The notes under the pieces are model-generated. The model saw only the letters and a list, made by a program, of their open reading frames with translations, was not told the origin of the DNA and made no database searches. Source: JANXLO01 sp038231295 (GTDB taxonomy: Bacteria; Armatimonadota; Chthonomonadetes; Chthonomonadales; Chthonomonadaceae). From it: 64,000 nt of DNA. The stretch covers positions 1 through 64,000 of the forward strand of contig JBBRLP010000006.1 in the NCBI GenBank assembly GCA_038231295.1. The letters are read 5' to 3'. Every line of letters starts with the position of its first letter. The stretch's first letter is position 1. This document shows, in pieces, positions 32,431-42,617 of the stretch. Made by a program: the position numbers and the translations under genes.

Positions 32431-35400
32431 ATGCTGAAACATCCTGATCTCACCCTGCGCCGCATCGAGAGCTTTCTGAACGATACTCTGCGCCCGAAAC
32501 TCTGGCAGACGCAGACGACGCTGAACGCAGCCGTCTATCAGCCACCTGCGGAACAGCGCGACTACCGAACGGAAACCCTTACACCAGTGGAAGCGGCGAA
32601 CTACGACTATACGCCGATAGAACCGGGGTTCGAGTGGGGGCCAGCCTGGAGCGATGCGTGGTTCCGGTTCACAGGCGAGATTCCGGAGGAGTGGAGCGGC
32701 AAAACCGTCGTGGCGCGGCTGGACTGCGGGGCGGAGGCGATAGTCTGGGAGGGCGACGACCCGGTACAGGGTATAGACGGCAATCATCGGGAGTTCGTGA
32801 TTGTTGATTCGGCGCAGGGAGGGGAGAACGTCAGTCTGACGGTGCAGGCGACGGGCATGAACCCGAATGTGAGCGTTCATGGCAGACCCTCGGAGCCTTC
32901 CTCCACTCCCTTCACCTTCCGACAGGCTATCCTCGCCGTCCACGATCCTGAACTCTTCGGTCTCTACTACGACCTCAACGTGGCCCTCGGAGTCCTGAAA
33001 GTACAGCCGACCGACACTCCGCGCTTCGGTCAGTTGCTCTATCGGCTCAACACCGCCGTCAGTCTGTGCAATCCCGACGATTCAGCCAGCGTTACCGACT
33101 GCCGCAAACGAATTGCCAGCCACTACGAGAGACCGGCCCACGCCTCCGCACACCGTATCAGCGCGGTCGGGCATTCGCACATAGACGCCGCCTGGCTCTG
33201 GCCTCTGGAACGCGCTCAGTTCAAGTGCCTGCACACCTTCGCCACCGTGCTGCGCCTGATGGATGCCTACCCGGAGTTCCGTTTCGCCTGCTCCCAGCCC
33301 GCGCTCTACGCCTGGGTCAAGCGGCTCTCCCCGGCCCTCTATGCGCGTATCAAGGCGAAAATCGAAAGCGGACAGTGGGAAGTCATCGGCAGTATGTGGG
33401 TCGAAGCGGACTGCAACCTGAGCAGCGGGGAGAGCCTGGTGCGGCAGATACTGCACGGCAAAAACTTCTTCCTGGACGAGTTTGGCATCGAGACGCACGA
33501 CCTCTGGCTACCGGATGTCTTCGGCTATGCCGCGTCCCTGCCGCAGATTCTCAAACGCGCCCGCATAGACTACTTTATGACGCAGAAAATGTCCTGGAAT
33601 CAGGTCAATACATTTCCCCATCACACGTTTCTCTGGCAGGGCATAGACGGTACACGGCTCTTCACCCACTTCCTGCCCTCCGACACGCCCAACGGCGACA
33701 TGAGTCCCCGCGAAATCGCCCACAGCGCCCACAATTTCCGCGATCACGACCGCGCCACGCGCTCGCTCTATCTCTTCGGGCATGGGGATGGCGGGGGCGG
33801 GCCGACCGCCGAGATGCTGGAGAACGCCCGCCGCCTGCAAAATGTCGAGGGAATGCCGACCGTCACTCTCGAACCCGCGCTGGAGTTTTTCCGCAAAGCC
33901 GAAGAAGAGGCATTCGACCTCGCGGTCTGGGTGGGAGAACTCACCCTGGAACTGCACCGGGGAACCTACACAACGCAGGCCGCCAACAAGCGCGGCAACC
34001 GCAAGGCCGAGTTCGCCTTGCGCGACGCGGAGTTCCTGAGCGTCGTGCAGACCTCCGGGCTTGCCGCCTATCCGGTGCAGGAGCTAGACCGTCTCTGGAA
34101 GACCGTGCTGCTCAACCAGTTCCACGACATCCTGCCCGGCACTTCCATCGCCGAAGTCTACCGGGACAGCGCGACGGACTATGCGGACATCGCCCTTCGC
34201 ACCACCGATCTCATCGCCGCCGCCACCGGTTCGCTCGCCGCGTCGGTCAATACCCGAGGCGTCAAACAGCCCGTTCTGGTCGTCAGCAACCTGAGCCACT
34301 TCGCCAACGAGGTCGTGCAGGTTCCGCTGCGGGTCAGCGAAAATCCCGTCACCGCCATCGGGCCGGAGGGCGATGCGGTCGCAGTGCAGATCGTCACTGA
34401 CGCGGAGGGAGAACGCTCCGCGCTGTTCCTCGCGAAGAACGCGCCCCTGCACGGCTACGCCGTCTGGGACCTCAACGCCACTACCGTTCCGGTAGACGAG
34501 GACGAGGATGCCGTCACCGCCTCCCGCACCCATCTCGAAAACGAGTCGCTGCGCGTGGAGTTCGATGCCGCCACCGGTCTCATTACGCGCCTCTATGACC
34601 GGGACAACGAGCGCGAAATCCTGCACGATCCCTACACCGTACAGCGCAGCGGCAAGCGCGACCTCAATCCACTCCTCTGCGCCAATCAACTGGTGCTGCA
34701 CGAGGATAAACCCGTCAATTGGGATGCGTGGGACATTGACGTTTACGCCTTCGAGCGCGGACGTGTTGTCACAGAACTCGAAAGCGTCGAGGTCGTGGAG
34801 AGCGGCCCGGTACGCGGCGCGGTGCGGTTCGTGCGCGTCTTCGGCAGTTCGCGTATTGTGCAGACGGTGCGCCTGACCGCCGGGAGTATGCGCGTGGATT
34901 TCGTGACGGAAGTGGACTGGCACGAGACGAACATTCTGCTCAAAGCCGCCTTCCCGGTCGCCATCAACAGCAGCCGCGCCACCTACGAAATTCAGTACGG
35001 TCATGTCGAACGGCCTACGCATACCAACACCAGTTGGGACCAGGCGCGGTTCGAGGTCTGCGCTCAGAAATGGGCCGACCTCAGCGAAGGCAACTACGGT
35101 GTTGCCCTGCTCAACGACTGCAAATACGGCTACGATATTCTGAACAGCACCCTGCGCCTCTCGCTGCTGCGCTCCCCGCAGGCTCCCGACCCGAATGCCG
35201 ACCGGGGCCACCACCGCTTCACCTACTCTCTCCTGCCCCACAACGGCGATTTCCGGGAGGGCGAAGTCGTGGAGAACGCCTACGCCCTCAACTGCCCCCC
35301 GACCGCCTACCCCCTCCTCGCCAACCGTCCGGGCAGTCTGCCGCTCGAACGCTCCTTCTTCGAGGTGGACAACGCCGCTGTCTTCGTGGAGGCGATCAAA

Positions 35401-35610
35401 CGCGCCGAGAAAGAGGACGCCGTCATCGTCCGGCTCTACGAAGGCCACAATACACGCGGCACCGTCACGCTGACCACGACACTTCCCGTCAAATCCGCCT
35501 GGCTCTGCGACCTTCTGGAGACCAGCCTCGCCGAAATCCCCCTGAGTGGCGGCGAGATGCTCCTCCCCATCCAGCCCTTCGAAATCATAACGGTGAAACT
35601 GATCCTGTAG
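32431..35610 (+). CDS. Alpha-mannosidase, GH38
   Basis: 1059 residues, cytoplasmic or exported by a non-classical route (no signal peptide). The GH38 catalytic domain has VGHSHIDAAWLWPL (zinc ligands), EVIGSMWVEADCN, then LWLPDVFGYAASLPQ, with nucleophile Asp362, and YFMTQKMSWNQVN. The mid helical domain and C-terminal beta-sandwiches are complete, matching the 1000-plus-residue bacterial type. It hydrolyses terminal alpha-mannose. ATG 32431 with GAGG 9 nt upstream. Possibly cotranscribed with rsmI and the TGT paralog (38 bp gap). The inverted-repeat element C starts at the base after its stop codon. Confidence 0.92.
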   Translation: MLKHPDLTLRRIESFLNDTLRPKLWQTQTTLNAAVYQPPAEQRDYRTETLTPVEAANYDYTPIEPGFEWGPAWSDAWFRFTGEIPEEWSGKTVVARLDCGAEAIVWEGDDPVQGIDGNHREFVIVDSAQGGENVSLTVQATGMNPNVSVHGRPSEPSSTPFTFRQAILAVHDPELFGLYYDLNVALGVLKVQPTDTPRFGQLLYRLNTAVSLCNPDDSASVTDCRKRIASHYERPAHASAHRISAVGHSHIDAAWLWPLERAQFKCLHTFATVLRLMDAYPEFRFACSQPALYAWVKRLSPALYARIKAKIESGQWEVIGSMWVEADCNLSSGESLVRQILHGKNFFLDEFGIETHDLWLPDVFGYAASLPQILKRARIDYFMTQKMSWNQVNTFPHHTFLWQGIDGTRLFTHFLPSDTPNGDMSPREIAHSAHNFRDHDRATRSLYLFGHGDGGGGPTAEMLENARRLQNVEGMPTVTLEPALEFFRKAEEEAFDLAVWVGELTLELHRGTYTTQAANKRGNRKAEFALRDAEFLSVVQTSGLAAYPVQELDRLWKTVLLNQFHDILPGTSIAEVYRDSATDYADIALRTTDLIAAATGSLAASVNTRGVKQPVLVVSNLSHFANEVVQVPLRVSENPVTAIGPEGDAVAVQIVTDAEGERSALFLAKNAPLHGYAVWDLNATTVPVDEDEDAVTASRTHLENESLRVEFDAATGLITRLYDRDNEREILHDPYTVQRSGKRDLNPLLCANQLVLHEDKPVNWDAWDIDVYAFERGRVVTELESVEVVESGPVRGAVRFVRVFGSSRIVQTVRLTAGSMRVDFVTEVDWHETNILLKAAFPVAINSSRATYEIQYGHVERPTHTNTSWDQARFEVCAQKWADLSEGNYGVALLNDCKYGYDILNSTLRLSLLRSPQAPDPNADRGHHRFTYSLLPHNGDFREGEVVENAYALNCPPTAYPLLANRPGSLPLERSFFEVDNAAVFVEAIKRAEKEDAVIVRLYEGHNTRGTVTLTTTLPVKSAWLCDLLETSLAEIPLSGGEMLLPIQPFEIITVKLIL

Positions 35611-35931
35611 ACTCACCTTACGCAGGCAGCCATGCAAATCGCAGGCAGAAAGCAAAGGGCGTAAGGGTCAGCAAAGGGTTGACACCCCTCGCTACGCGGC
35701 TTCGCCGGAATCTCCTTCGGACAAAATGCGTAGAATGCGAAGAGTGGCCCTCTCGTCATAGACGTTTCCGAAGGAAACTTGGCCGCAGGTCATTCAGCGG
35801 AGGAGTTCACTCCGCCGATTCCACCGATTCCGCCCTGCAAACCTTGTCGCGTTGAGTTTCGTCCGAAGGACGATCCGCCGCAGGCGCGTAGCGAGGGGTG
35901 TCAACCCTTTGCTGACCCTTACGCCCTTTGC
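35611..35931. repeat. Inverted-repeat element C, long copy (47-bp perfect ends)
   Basis: 35652-35698 and 35885-35931 are perfect 47-bp inverted copies containing CAGCAAAGGGTTGACACCC. Inside lie short hairpins such as CGGAGGAGTTCACTCCG near 35799-35815 and CGTCC..GGACG near 35861-35873. Upstream, ACTCACCTTACGCAGGC (35611-35627) matches the short copy near 26.8 kb. No ORF has real-gene character. Confidence 0.8.
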
Positions 35932-36032
35932 CACTCCCACCCTTTGCTACTTCCCCACTGGCTTTTCCTGCGCGTTTTACACGCAACTTCTCCGCGTTCC
36001 GGCTGTCAGAACGTGCAGAGGAGTGGGACAAT

Positions 36033-36500
36033 ATGGCAACACGGCGGGAAGTGGAACAGCGGCGCAGACGGTTGGAAGAAGCGCTGAGACGGTCTCTGGA
36101 AGCGGGAAATCTGGCGGCGGGCGATCTGTTGCCGCCCGTCAACCAGTATGCACAGGAGTACGAACTGTCTGCGACGGTCGTGCGGCAGGTACTCTACTCT
36201 CTCCGGCAAGAGGGTCTGCTCTACACCCTGCCGCGTATCGGAACGTTTGCAGGTCGTGCCGATACGCACAGGCCACGCACTGAATTTTCCAGGCCGTCGT
36301 ATCTGTCGGAACGCATTACTGTAGACCCTGCCCTCTGTAACGGCATTCCCACCGTGCGCGGTCTCCCCTACACGGCAGAAATGATTCTGGAGCGCCTCAG
36401 CACAGGCGTGAACTATACAGAACTTCTCGCCGAGCAACCTGGCCTGCAACGCGAGGACATTCTGGCCGTCCTCGCGTATGCCGCCCACCGCCTGTCTTGA
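36033..36500 (+). CDS. GntR-type HTH fused to DUF433
   Basis: 155 residues. The N-terminal part (about 8-75) is a GntR winged helix: RRLEEALRRSLEAGNLAAGDLLPPVNQYAQEYELS, then VVRQVLYSLRQEGLLYTLPRIGTF. The C-terminal 65 residues are DUF433: ITVDPALCNGIPTVRGLPYTAEMILERLSTGVNYTELLAEQP, then EDILAVLAYA. DUF433 is usually a stand-alone antitoxin-like DNA-binding unit (VapB-type association), so the fusion suggests a two-site regulator. No toxin gene is adjacent. AGAGGAG precedes ATG 36033. It may regulate itself or the downstream cyclase/NB-ARC gene through the inverted repeat at 36501-36675. Confidence 0.75.
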   Translation: MATRREVEQRRRRLEEALRRSLEAGNLAAGDLLPPVNQYAQEYELSATVVRQVLYSLRQEGLLYTLPRIGTFAGRADTHRPRTEFSRPSYLSERITVDPALCNGIPTVRGLPYTAEMILERLSTGVNYTELLAEQPGLQREDILAVLAYAAHRLS

Positions 36501-36675
36501 ACAAGTCTGAACTCGGATGGAACGGAGGGAACGGATAGACTATGATTCTGTTGATAAAGGTCTCCCATTGCCTGCCACTGTTCTTGTCTGAACACGCTTC
36601 GGGAAGTGGATCAGCCAATTCAGTTCGCACATCATAGTCCATCCGTTACCTCCGTTCCATCCGAGTTCAGACAAG
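36501..36675. repeat. Inverted-repeat element D
   Basis: 36501-36546 and 36631-36675 form 45-46 bp inverted arms with only a few mismatches; the core CGGATGGAACGGAGG is exact. An 84-bp spacer separates them. It begins at the stop codon of the GntR-DUF433 gene. It may be a MITE-like repeat, or an operator or 3' stem. Only one copy was seen. Confidence 0.75.
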
Positions 36676-36802
36676 GGAAAGAGGAGTGGCGCGGGCGGGT
36701 GGGGAATAGAGAGGCGAACGCAGCCGTCTTACCGATGTCCACAGAACGCAGCGCCCGACAGAGAAGCCGTGAGACAATGAGGCGCATTTGCAGGAGGATA
36801 CC

Positions 36803-39045
36803 TTGGAGCAAGCCCCGGAAGGCGTGATTACCTGCCTTTTCACCGATATTGAGTCGTCCACCGAACTGAGCAAAGGGCTGCATCCCGATGTGTGGAAGGC
36901 GGTTGCGTCAGAACACGACCGTATTCTGGAAGAGTGCATCACACAAAACGGCGGCAAGACAGAGGGAACGAAGGGAGATAGTTTCTTTGCCACCTTTGGA
37001 ACACCGACGGCCGCATTGAAGTGCGCTGTCGCCATGCAGGAGGCACTGCACGAGAACGGCAAGCCGCGCCTGACGGTCGAGAAGAACGGCGAACTGCTGC
37101 CGATAAAGGTGAGGATAGGCGTCTATCTGGTGACGCAGGAGGTCTACCGCACCGCGCAGGGCGAGTGGCGCGACCATCAGGTTTCGCTGGCGCAGCGCAC
37201 GATGGACTGCGGCGTGGGAGAGATGATAATCGTCAATGCGGAGGCGCACGAGGCGGCGCATCCCTACATCCTTCAGAAGTGGCGTCCCTGGCACAACCGC
37301 CTCGTCAAAGACATTCCTGCCCCACAGACGCTCTACGAACTGCTCTGGGACGGCGATGAAACCCGCAAAATCCGTGCGGCGCTCTGGATACCGCGCTGGC
37401 TGCGCCGCGCCGAAGATACCTTCGTCGGCAGGGACGACTATCGGGCGCGAATCGAACGGGAACTGGAGACGGGGCATCGTCTGGTCTTGCTGCACGGGCA
37501 GGGAGGCATCGGGAAGACACGTCTGGCCCTTCAGATCGCCCGACAGATGGACAAACATTTCGGCGGGCGCATCTTCGGCGTCCCTTTTGACGGTCTGAGC
37601 GAAAAGGATTTGGAGAAGGTCACCGTCGCTCAGGTCGCACTGGAGATGATGAAGGCACTCTCAGCGCCGGAAGACCTGTTCAACGGCATGGCGGGCGACG
37701 AGTACGCGGAGAGACTCGCGGCCTATCTGAACCGCCGTTTCCTGGAGGAACCGTTCCTGCTGATTCTCGACAACTTCGAGAACGCGAACAACACCGCCAC
37801 CCGCAAACTGATTGGGAAACTGCTCGGACAGGTGGAGGCGCTGCGCTGTCTGGTCACCTGCCGGATGCATTTCTCCCTGACCCCCTACACTCACCCCATC
37901 GATATCGGCGGACTACGTTGCCCCCAGAGCGCGAACGACACGCTCGAAGATTTCGAGGGTTATCGCCTCTTCCGAGATCGCGCCCTGGCCTGCGACCCGC
38001 CCCCGACCTCTCCGACACCGTTTCGATTGTCGCCATCCTCAAAGACACGGAAGGCAGTGCGCTCGGCATCGAACTGACGGCAGCCCGCGTCGGGATGCCC
38101 CTGACGACCCTGCAAGAGATTGCATCTGGCCTGAACAAGAGTCGCCTCCAATGGCAGCGCACCGGGGAGGACGACACACGGGCCGGGGCAAAGCGCCACG
38201 AGAGCATCGAAGCCTGCATAGACTGGTCGTGCCAACTGCTGCCGGAGCCGGAGCGAAATCTCTACCCGCTCCTCGGAGTGTTCCCCGCTGACTTCTCCAT
38301 CGAAGCCGCGAAGGAAATTTGCGGTATCTCCAAAGACCTCCTGATTCGCTGGATACGCTTCCACCTGCTCACCGATGTCAGCGGACGCTGTCTGCTCTCC
38401 CCCGTCCTCCGCGAGTTCGCAGCCAGACGCATTCCCGATTCTCATGTCGCGGATGTCCGGGCTGGATTCGTCGCACACTACCTAGCGCTCGCCCAAAAAC
38501 ACAATGACATGAACCGGATAGAAGACCGCAATTGCCTTCGCCTCGAACTCCGTAACCTCCATACAGCGGCGGATACCCTGCGCGAGGCTCCCTCTGATTC
38601 TGCCATCGCGGACAATCTGGTGTGGTTTGGCAATGCGCTATGGCGGGTTCCTGTGGGTGTCCGCTCCGAAAATATGCTGAAAGCGATTGGCTGCTATGCG
38701 GCCGCGCTCAAAGTCTACACACAGAAGGACTTCCCGAGGGATTGGGCGATGACCCAGAACAATCTGGGAACTGCCTACGGTGACCTTCCCGTCGGTGACC
38801 GAGGGGAGAACCTTGTGAAAGCGATTGCCTGCTATGAGGCCGCGCTCCAAGTCAGAACACAGCAGGAGTTCCCGATGGATTATGGACACAGCCATGTCTG
38901 TCTGGGAAATGCGTATGCTCAAATGGGAGAGAAGGAGAGGGCGAAGGAGCACTTTCGGAATGCAGTGGAGGGTTATGCGGCGGCGGGACTGCCTTCGGAA
39001 TGGGAGTGGCGGGCGTACGCGGAGAGACGGCTACGCGAGTTGTAA
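36803..39045 (+). pseudogene. Nucleotide cyclase / NB-ARC ATPase / TPR protein, interrupted by a frameshift
   Basis: Two overlapping frames together encode one protein. Frame 1 (to 38077) starts at TTG 36803 with AGGAGG 5 nt upstream. It has a class III cyclase domain (LFTDIESSTELSKG, GTKGDSFFATFGT) and an NB-ARC-type ATPase: P-loop GQGGIGKT at about 235 and Walker B LLILDNF. Homology continues in frame 2 from about 38005: ALGIELTAAR, IEACIDWSCQLLPEPERNLYPLLGVF, then TPR-like repeats with ENLVKAIACYEAAL. Adding one C to CCCCC at 38000-38004 would join them into a roughly 747-residue protein. A real mutation, a sequencing error or programmed slippage are all possible. It is a predicted regulator of the AfsR/LuxR-like STAND class. 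Confidence 0.75.
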
Positions 39046-39133
39046 AGAGGCTTTTGTCCGAACGAAACGCGGTGGAGTGAGATGGCTGGCAGGCAGGCGA
39101 AACGGATTCGCCTGCCTGCGTAAACGTGAACTT

Positions 39134-40555
39134 CTATTTGACCTCTTCCACGTCCCCTATCTCTTTGAGCGGTTCGCGCAGTTTGTCCGCATCCCCGACG
39201 ACCACGATGACGGCTTTGTCGGCGAGGAAGTATTTCTGCGACACGCGCTGGACGTCGGCGACCGTGACCGCATCCATCCGGGCGCGGAACGACTGGAGGT
39301 AGTCGGCGGGCATCCCGTAGACCTGACGACTGAGCAGACTGGCGGCCAGCCCGTTCTGCGTCACCAGACTCAGCACGAAGTTCCCCCTGACGAGCGCCTT
39401 CGCCTCGTTCAGTTCCGTCTCCGTGACCGGATTCGTCCGCATCTGATCGGTGAGGCGCAGCATCTCTTTGAGAGCGAGCGCGGTCACGTCGGTACGTGTC
39501 TGAGCGCTTGCGGTGAAGTCGCCTGCCAGAGCGTTGCGGTCAATCGTGCTGCTGACATCGTAGGCGTAGCCCATCTTCTCGCGCACACTGGCAAACAGGT
39601 GCGAACTGGAGCCGCCACCCAGAATGATATTGGCGAGCGCCAGCGCGTAGTAGTCGGGATCGCCGCGCTTCATCGCCAGGTTGCCGAGCAGAATGTTGGA
39701 CTGCACCGAGCCGGGCCGATTGACCAGATAGATATGCCGGGCCGTACTCGTCGGGGGCGCGGGATAGGTCGGGGCCAGCGTGGTCGCCCGCGACGCTTTC
39801 CACTCTCCCAGGACTTTGCCGAGTTGAGCGAAAGCCGTACTCGCCTTGATGTCGCCGACGACGATCAGCACCGCGCCCTGCGGCGTATAGTGCGCCTGGT
39901 AGAAACTGCGGAGTTTGTCCACAGTCAGCGCCTGCACGGCGGCGGGAGTCGTGGAGGCGACTCCGTAAGGATGGGAGCCGTAGACAACCTTGCTGAACTG
40001 CTGCGAGGCGAGGAACCCGGGCTGCTGACGCTGCAAGACCAGGCCCTGCTGCGTCAACTGCTTGTAGGTCGCCAGTTCGTCCTCGGGGAAGGTGGGATGC
40101 AGCAGCACGTCCGCCATGATCTCGGTCAGACGGCTGAAGTTTTCGGACAGAGCCGAAGCCCCCACAGTCGTAAAGTCTGCGCCCGCCGAGACACTGATCG
40201 CGCCGCCCAGACCTTCCACCGCTTCGTTCAGTTGCAGGCTGTTGAACTTGTCGGTTCCCTCCGTCATCTGACTCGCGACCGCCGACGCAAGACCGGGCGC
40301 CTCCGCTGGATCCAGAACCGACCCGGCAGGAAGGCCGAGCCGCAGCGTCACCACCGGAACCGTATGGCTCTCCACCACCACGATTTTCAGGCCGTTCGGC
40401 AGCGTCTTCGTCTGCTCTTTCGAGAAAACAAACGGGCGCGAAGGCAGATCGGGCGGCGGAGTCGCCGGAACACCGCCCTGTGCCAGCGCAGGCGTGAGGC
40501 AGCCAGCCAGTCCGCAGACGGTGAGGAACGCTAGGGTAATTTTCGGAGAACGCAT
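39134..40555 (-). CDS. M16 peptidase-like subunit, non-catalytic lipoprotein
   Basis: 473 residues. The signal ends in LAGC, a lipobox, so the protein is probably lipidated. The two M16 halves are recognisable (LPNGLKIVVVESHTVPVVTLRLGL; PYGVASTTPAAVQALTVDKLRSFYQAHYTPQGAVLIVVGD). The zinc motif HxxEH is absent: the corresponding place reads GLASAVASQM. Such subunits pair with a catalytic M16 partner to enclose substrates. That partner is the gene just upstream, whose stop overlaps this ATG (TAATG), implying equimolar synthesis. Confidence 0.88.
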   Translation of the reverse strand: MRSPKITLAFLTVCGLAGCLTPALAQGGVPATPPPDLPSRPFVFSKEQTKTLPNGLKIVVVESHTVPVVTLRLGLPAGSVLDPAEAPGLASAVASQMTEGTDKFNSLQLNEAVEGLGGAISVSAGADFTTVGASALSENFSRLTEIMADVLLHPTFPEDELATYKQLTQQGLVLQRQQPGFLASQQFSKVVYGSHPYGVASTTPAAVQALTVDKLRSFYQAHYTPQGAVLIVVGDIKASTAFAQLGKVLGEWKASRATTLAPTYPAPPTSTARHIYLVNRPGSVQSNILLGNLAMKRGDPDYYALALANIILGGGSSSHLFASVREKMGYAYDVSSTIDRNALAGDFTASAQTRTDVTALALKEMLRLTDQMRTNPVTETELNEAKALVRGNFVLSLVTQNGLAASLLSRQVYGMPADYLQSFRARMDAVTVADVQRVSQKYFLADKAVIVVVGDADKLREPLKEIGDVEEVK

Positions 40556-41931
40556 TATTTTTTGCCTCCCGGAGTCGGCATTCCCGCGCCCGCTTTCACT
40601 TCCAGTACCGTTCGATTCTGCGGCGTGAAGTACTTCTTCGCGACCGCCTGCACCTGCTCCGGTGTCACTGCCATATAACGCTCCAGTTCCGTATTGACTA
40701 AATTGGGGTCTCCCTCGAAGACCGCGAAGTCCGCGATAGCGATGGCGCGGCCCAGCATCGTGTCCAGTCCGCCAAAGCCGCCTCCACCCCCGGTATAGCG
40801 CCCGGCGCGAAGCCGCGTCTTGATGCGGTTTAGCTCGTCCACGCTCGGAGCGGACTGCTGAACCGCTTCGATCTGTGCGTAGATAGCCTTCTCCAGATCG
40901 GCGGCTTTGACATTGGGCGGATAGATGGAAGTCAGCGAGAACAGGCTGGGGCCGCGCTCCGACTGCAAGCCACCCTGCACCGCCAGTGCGAGTTTACGCT
41001 TCTTCACGATCTCCTGATAGCCTCGCGAACTCTCTCCCTGAAACAGAATGCTGCTCAGAATATCCAGCGCGTAGGTGTCCGGGTCGCCGAGCGAGGGGCC
41101 ATGCCAGGCCATAAGCAGCGCGGGCAGCCGGGCCAGCGGGTCCGTGATCGTGTCGCGCTTTTCGGCGGTCTGTGCGGGTTCGGTCAGGTCGGTGTGCATT
41201 GGGGCAGGCTGCCGGGGAATATCGCCGAAAGCGTGCATCACCAGTTCGCGGGCCTGTTTCGGATCAAAATCACCCACGAGAACCAGGGTGGCGTTGTTAG
41301 GAGCGTAGTAGGTCTTGAAAAACGCCTGCACATCGCCCAGGCTGGCGGCCTCCAGGTCAGCCATCGAGCCGATGACCGAGTGCTGATTGGCGTAGTTGGA
41401 GTAGGCCAGTTCGGGCAGAGTGACGCGAATGGCATTGGCATAGGCCCGGTTGTCGAAACTCAGTCGCTTCTCTTCCTTCACGACGTCCTGCTGATTTTTC
41501 AGATTATCGGCGGTCACGGCCAGCGAGCGCATCCGGTCGGCTTCCAGCCACAGAATGGTGGGCAGCTTTTCGGCAGGGACCGTTTCGATGTAGGTCGTAT
41601 CTTCTTCACGGGTAAACCCATTCATCACGCCGCCTGCCGCGCTGATATACCGCATATGTTCGGTTTTACCGACATGGGCTGACCCTTGAAACATCATGTG
41701 CTCGAACAAGTGTGCAAATCCGGTTCGGCCTTTGACCTCATTGCGGGAGCCGACATCATAGGCCAGGGCCAGCCCGACGACAGGCGTGGAGTGGTCCTGC
41801 GATAGGATCACTTTCATGCCGTTGGACAGTTGAAACTGTTCGATAGGATAACGAGGGGCCTTCTGAGCCGCTGCGGTCAGGGTCGCCGTCAGCAGCGCGA
41901 ACGCCACCCCTTCTTTCAGGAACTTTATCAC
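40555..41931 (-). CDS. M16 zinc peptidase, catalytic subunit
   Basis: 458 residues from GTG 41931, with AAGGAG 7 nt upstream; an upstream GTG (41952) overlaps this site. A signal peptide (FALLTATLTAAAQ) is followed by the M16 domain: GFAHLFEHMMFQG, the inverted zinc motif HxxEH, and a downstream Glu in a helix with EEDTTYIE. The C-terminal half has GPSLGDPDTYALDILSSIL and a Gly-rich stretch. It processes peptides in the periplasm or at the surface, with the paired subunit encoded next. Confidence 0.9.
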   Translation of the reverse strand: MIKFLKEGVAFALLTATLTAAAQKAPRYPIEQFQLSNGMKVILSQDHSTPVVGLALAYDVGSRNEVKGRTGFAHLFEHMMFQGSAHVGKTEHMRYISAAGGVMNGFTREEDTTYIETVPAEKLPTILWLEADRMRSLAVTADNLKNQQDVVKEEKRLSFDNRAYANAIRVTLPELAYSNYANQHSVIGSMADLEAASLGDVQAFFKTYYAPNNATLVLVGDFDPKQARELVMHAFGDIPRQPAPMHTDLTEPAQTAEKRDTITDPLARLPALLMAWHGPSLGDPDTYALDILSSILFQGESSRGYQEIVKKRKLALAVQGGLQSERGPSLFSLTSIYPPNVKAADLEKAIYAQIEAVQQSAPSVDELNRIKTRLRAGRYTGGGGGFGGLDTMLGRAIAIADFAVFEGDPNLVNTELERYMAVTPEQVQAVAKKYFTPQNRTVLEVKAGAGMPTPGGKK

Positions 41932-42163
41932 GCGAATACTCCTTCTACTCACAGGAATAGGATGCAGCAGATACTCTTTAGTTTACTCCATTTGCGCCGG
42001 AATAATTTCTTGACTCGTGCTGCGAAAGATTAGGGAATTCCCTGATGAGAATAAGGGTTTCCCCCGATGCGCGTAAGCGCCCCTGCGGGGGATAATAGAC
42101 CTGTAAGCGCAAGAGAGGTGGAAAGGCCCCGAGGCGAACCACTTTTGAGGAGTTCCGCCCACC

Positions 42164-42535
42164 ATGCAAACGATTTCTATTTTGCTGGCTGACGACGACG
42201 TGATGATCCGTCAATGCCTGCGCCGTGCGGTGGAAGCCAATCCATGCCTTCAGATCAAATGGGAGGCGGACAATGGTCTCCAGGCGCTCGTGATGGCTCG
42301 CCAGCATCAGCCCCACTTGATCCTCATGGACGCGCAGATGCCCCGTATGGACGGCATCGAGGCGACCCGATGCCTTCGCCAGTGCGACCATGAGACCCGC
42401 ATCATCGTTCTGAGCGTCTACGAGTACTATCGCGCCGCAGCACTGGCTGCCGGAGCGGATGCGTTTCTCGTGAAGGACGCAGGCTGCGATGCCATTCGCG
42501 CTACGATTTGCCAACTGTTCAAGGAACCAAAGTAA
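42164..42535 (+). CDS. Single-domain response regulator (CheY-like)
   Basis: 123 residues. Receiver fold: acidic pair in LLADDDVMIRQ, phospho-acceptor Asp in LILMDAQMPRMDG, the Thr/Ser switch replaced by Ser in IIVLSVYEYY and Lys in FLVKDAGC. No output domain. GAGGAG lies 11 nt before the ATG. It begins with signalling-type neighbours only after 80 bp (an ECF sigma gene). The two HisKA_2 kinases at 19.6-22 kb are candidate partners, but this is a guess. Confidence 0.9.
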   Translation: MQTISILLADDDVMIRQCLRRAVEANPCLQIKWEADNGLQALVMARQHQPHLILMDAQMPRMDGIEATRCLRQCDHETRIIVLSVYEYYRAAALAAGADAFLVKDAGCDAIRATICQLFKEPK

Positions 42536-42617
42536 GCTGGGTTCGCTCTGGAATGCGCCCGGATGTGTATTCAGAGTCAGCAGCCCCTGACCGCAAAAGG
42601 AGAGCGAGGAGACTACC

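Noticed and set aside
38825..40534. 569-codon plus-strand frame
   Set aside because: It overlaps antisense to the M16 subunit gene; composition rich in Arg/Gly/His, no domain.
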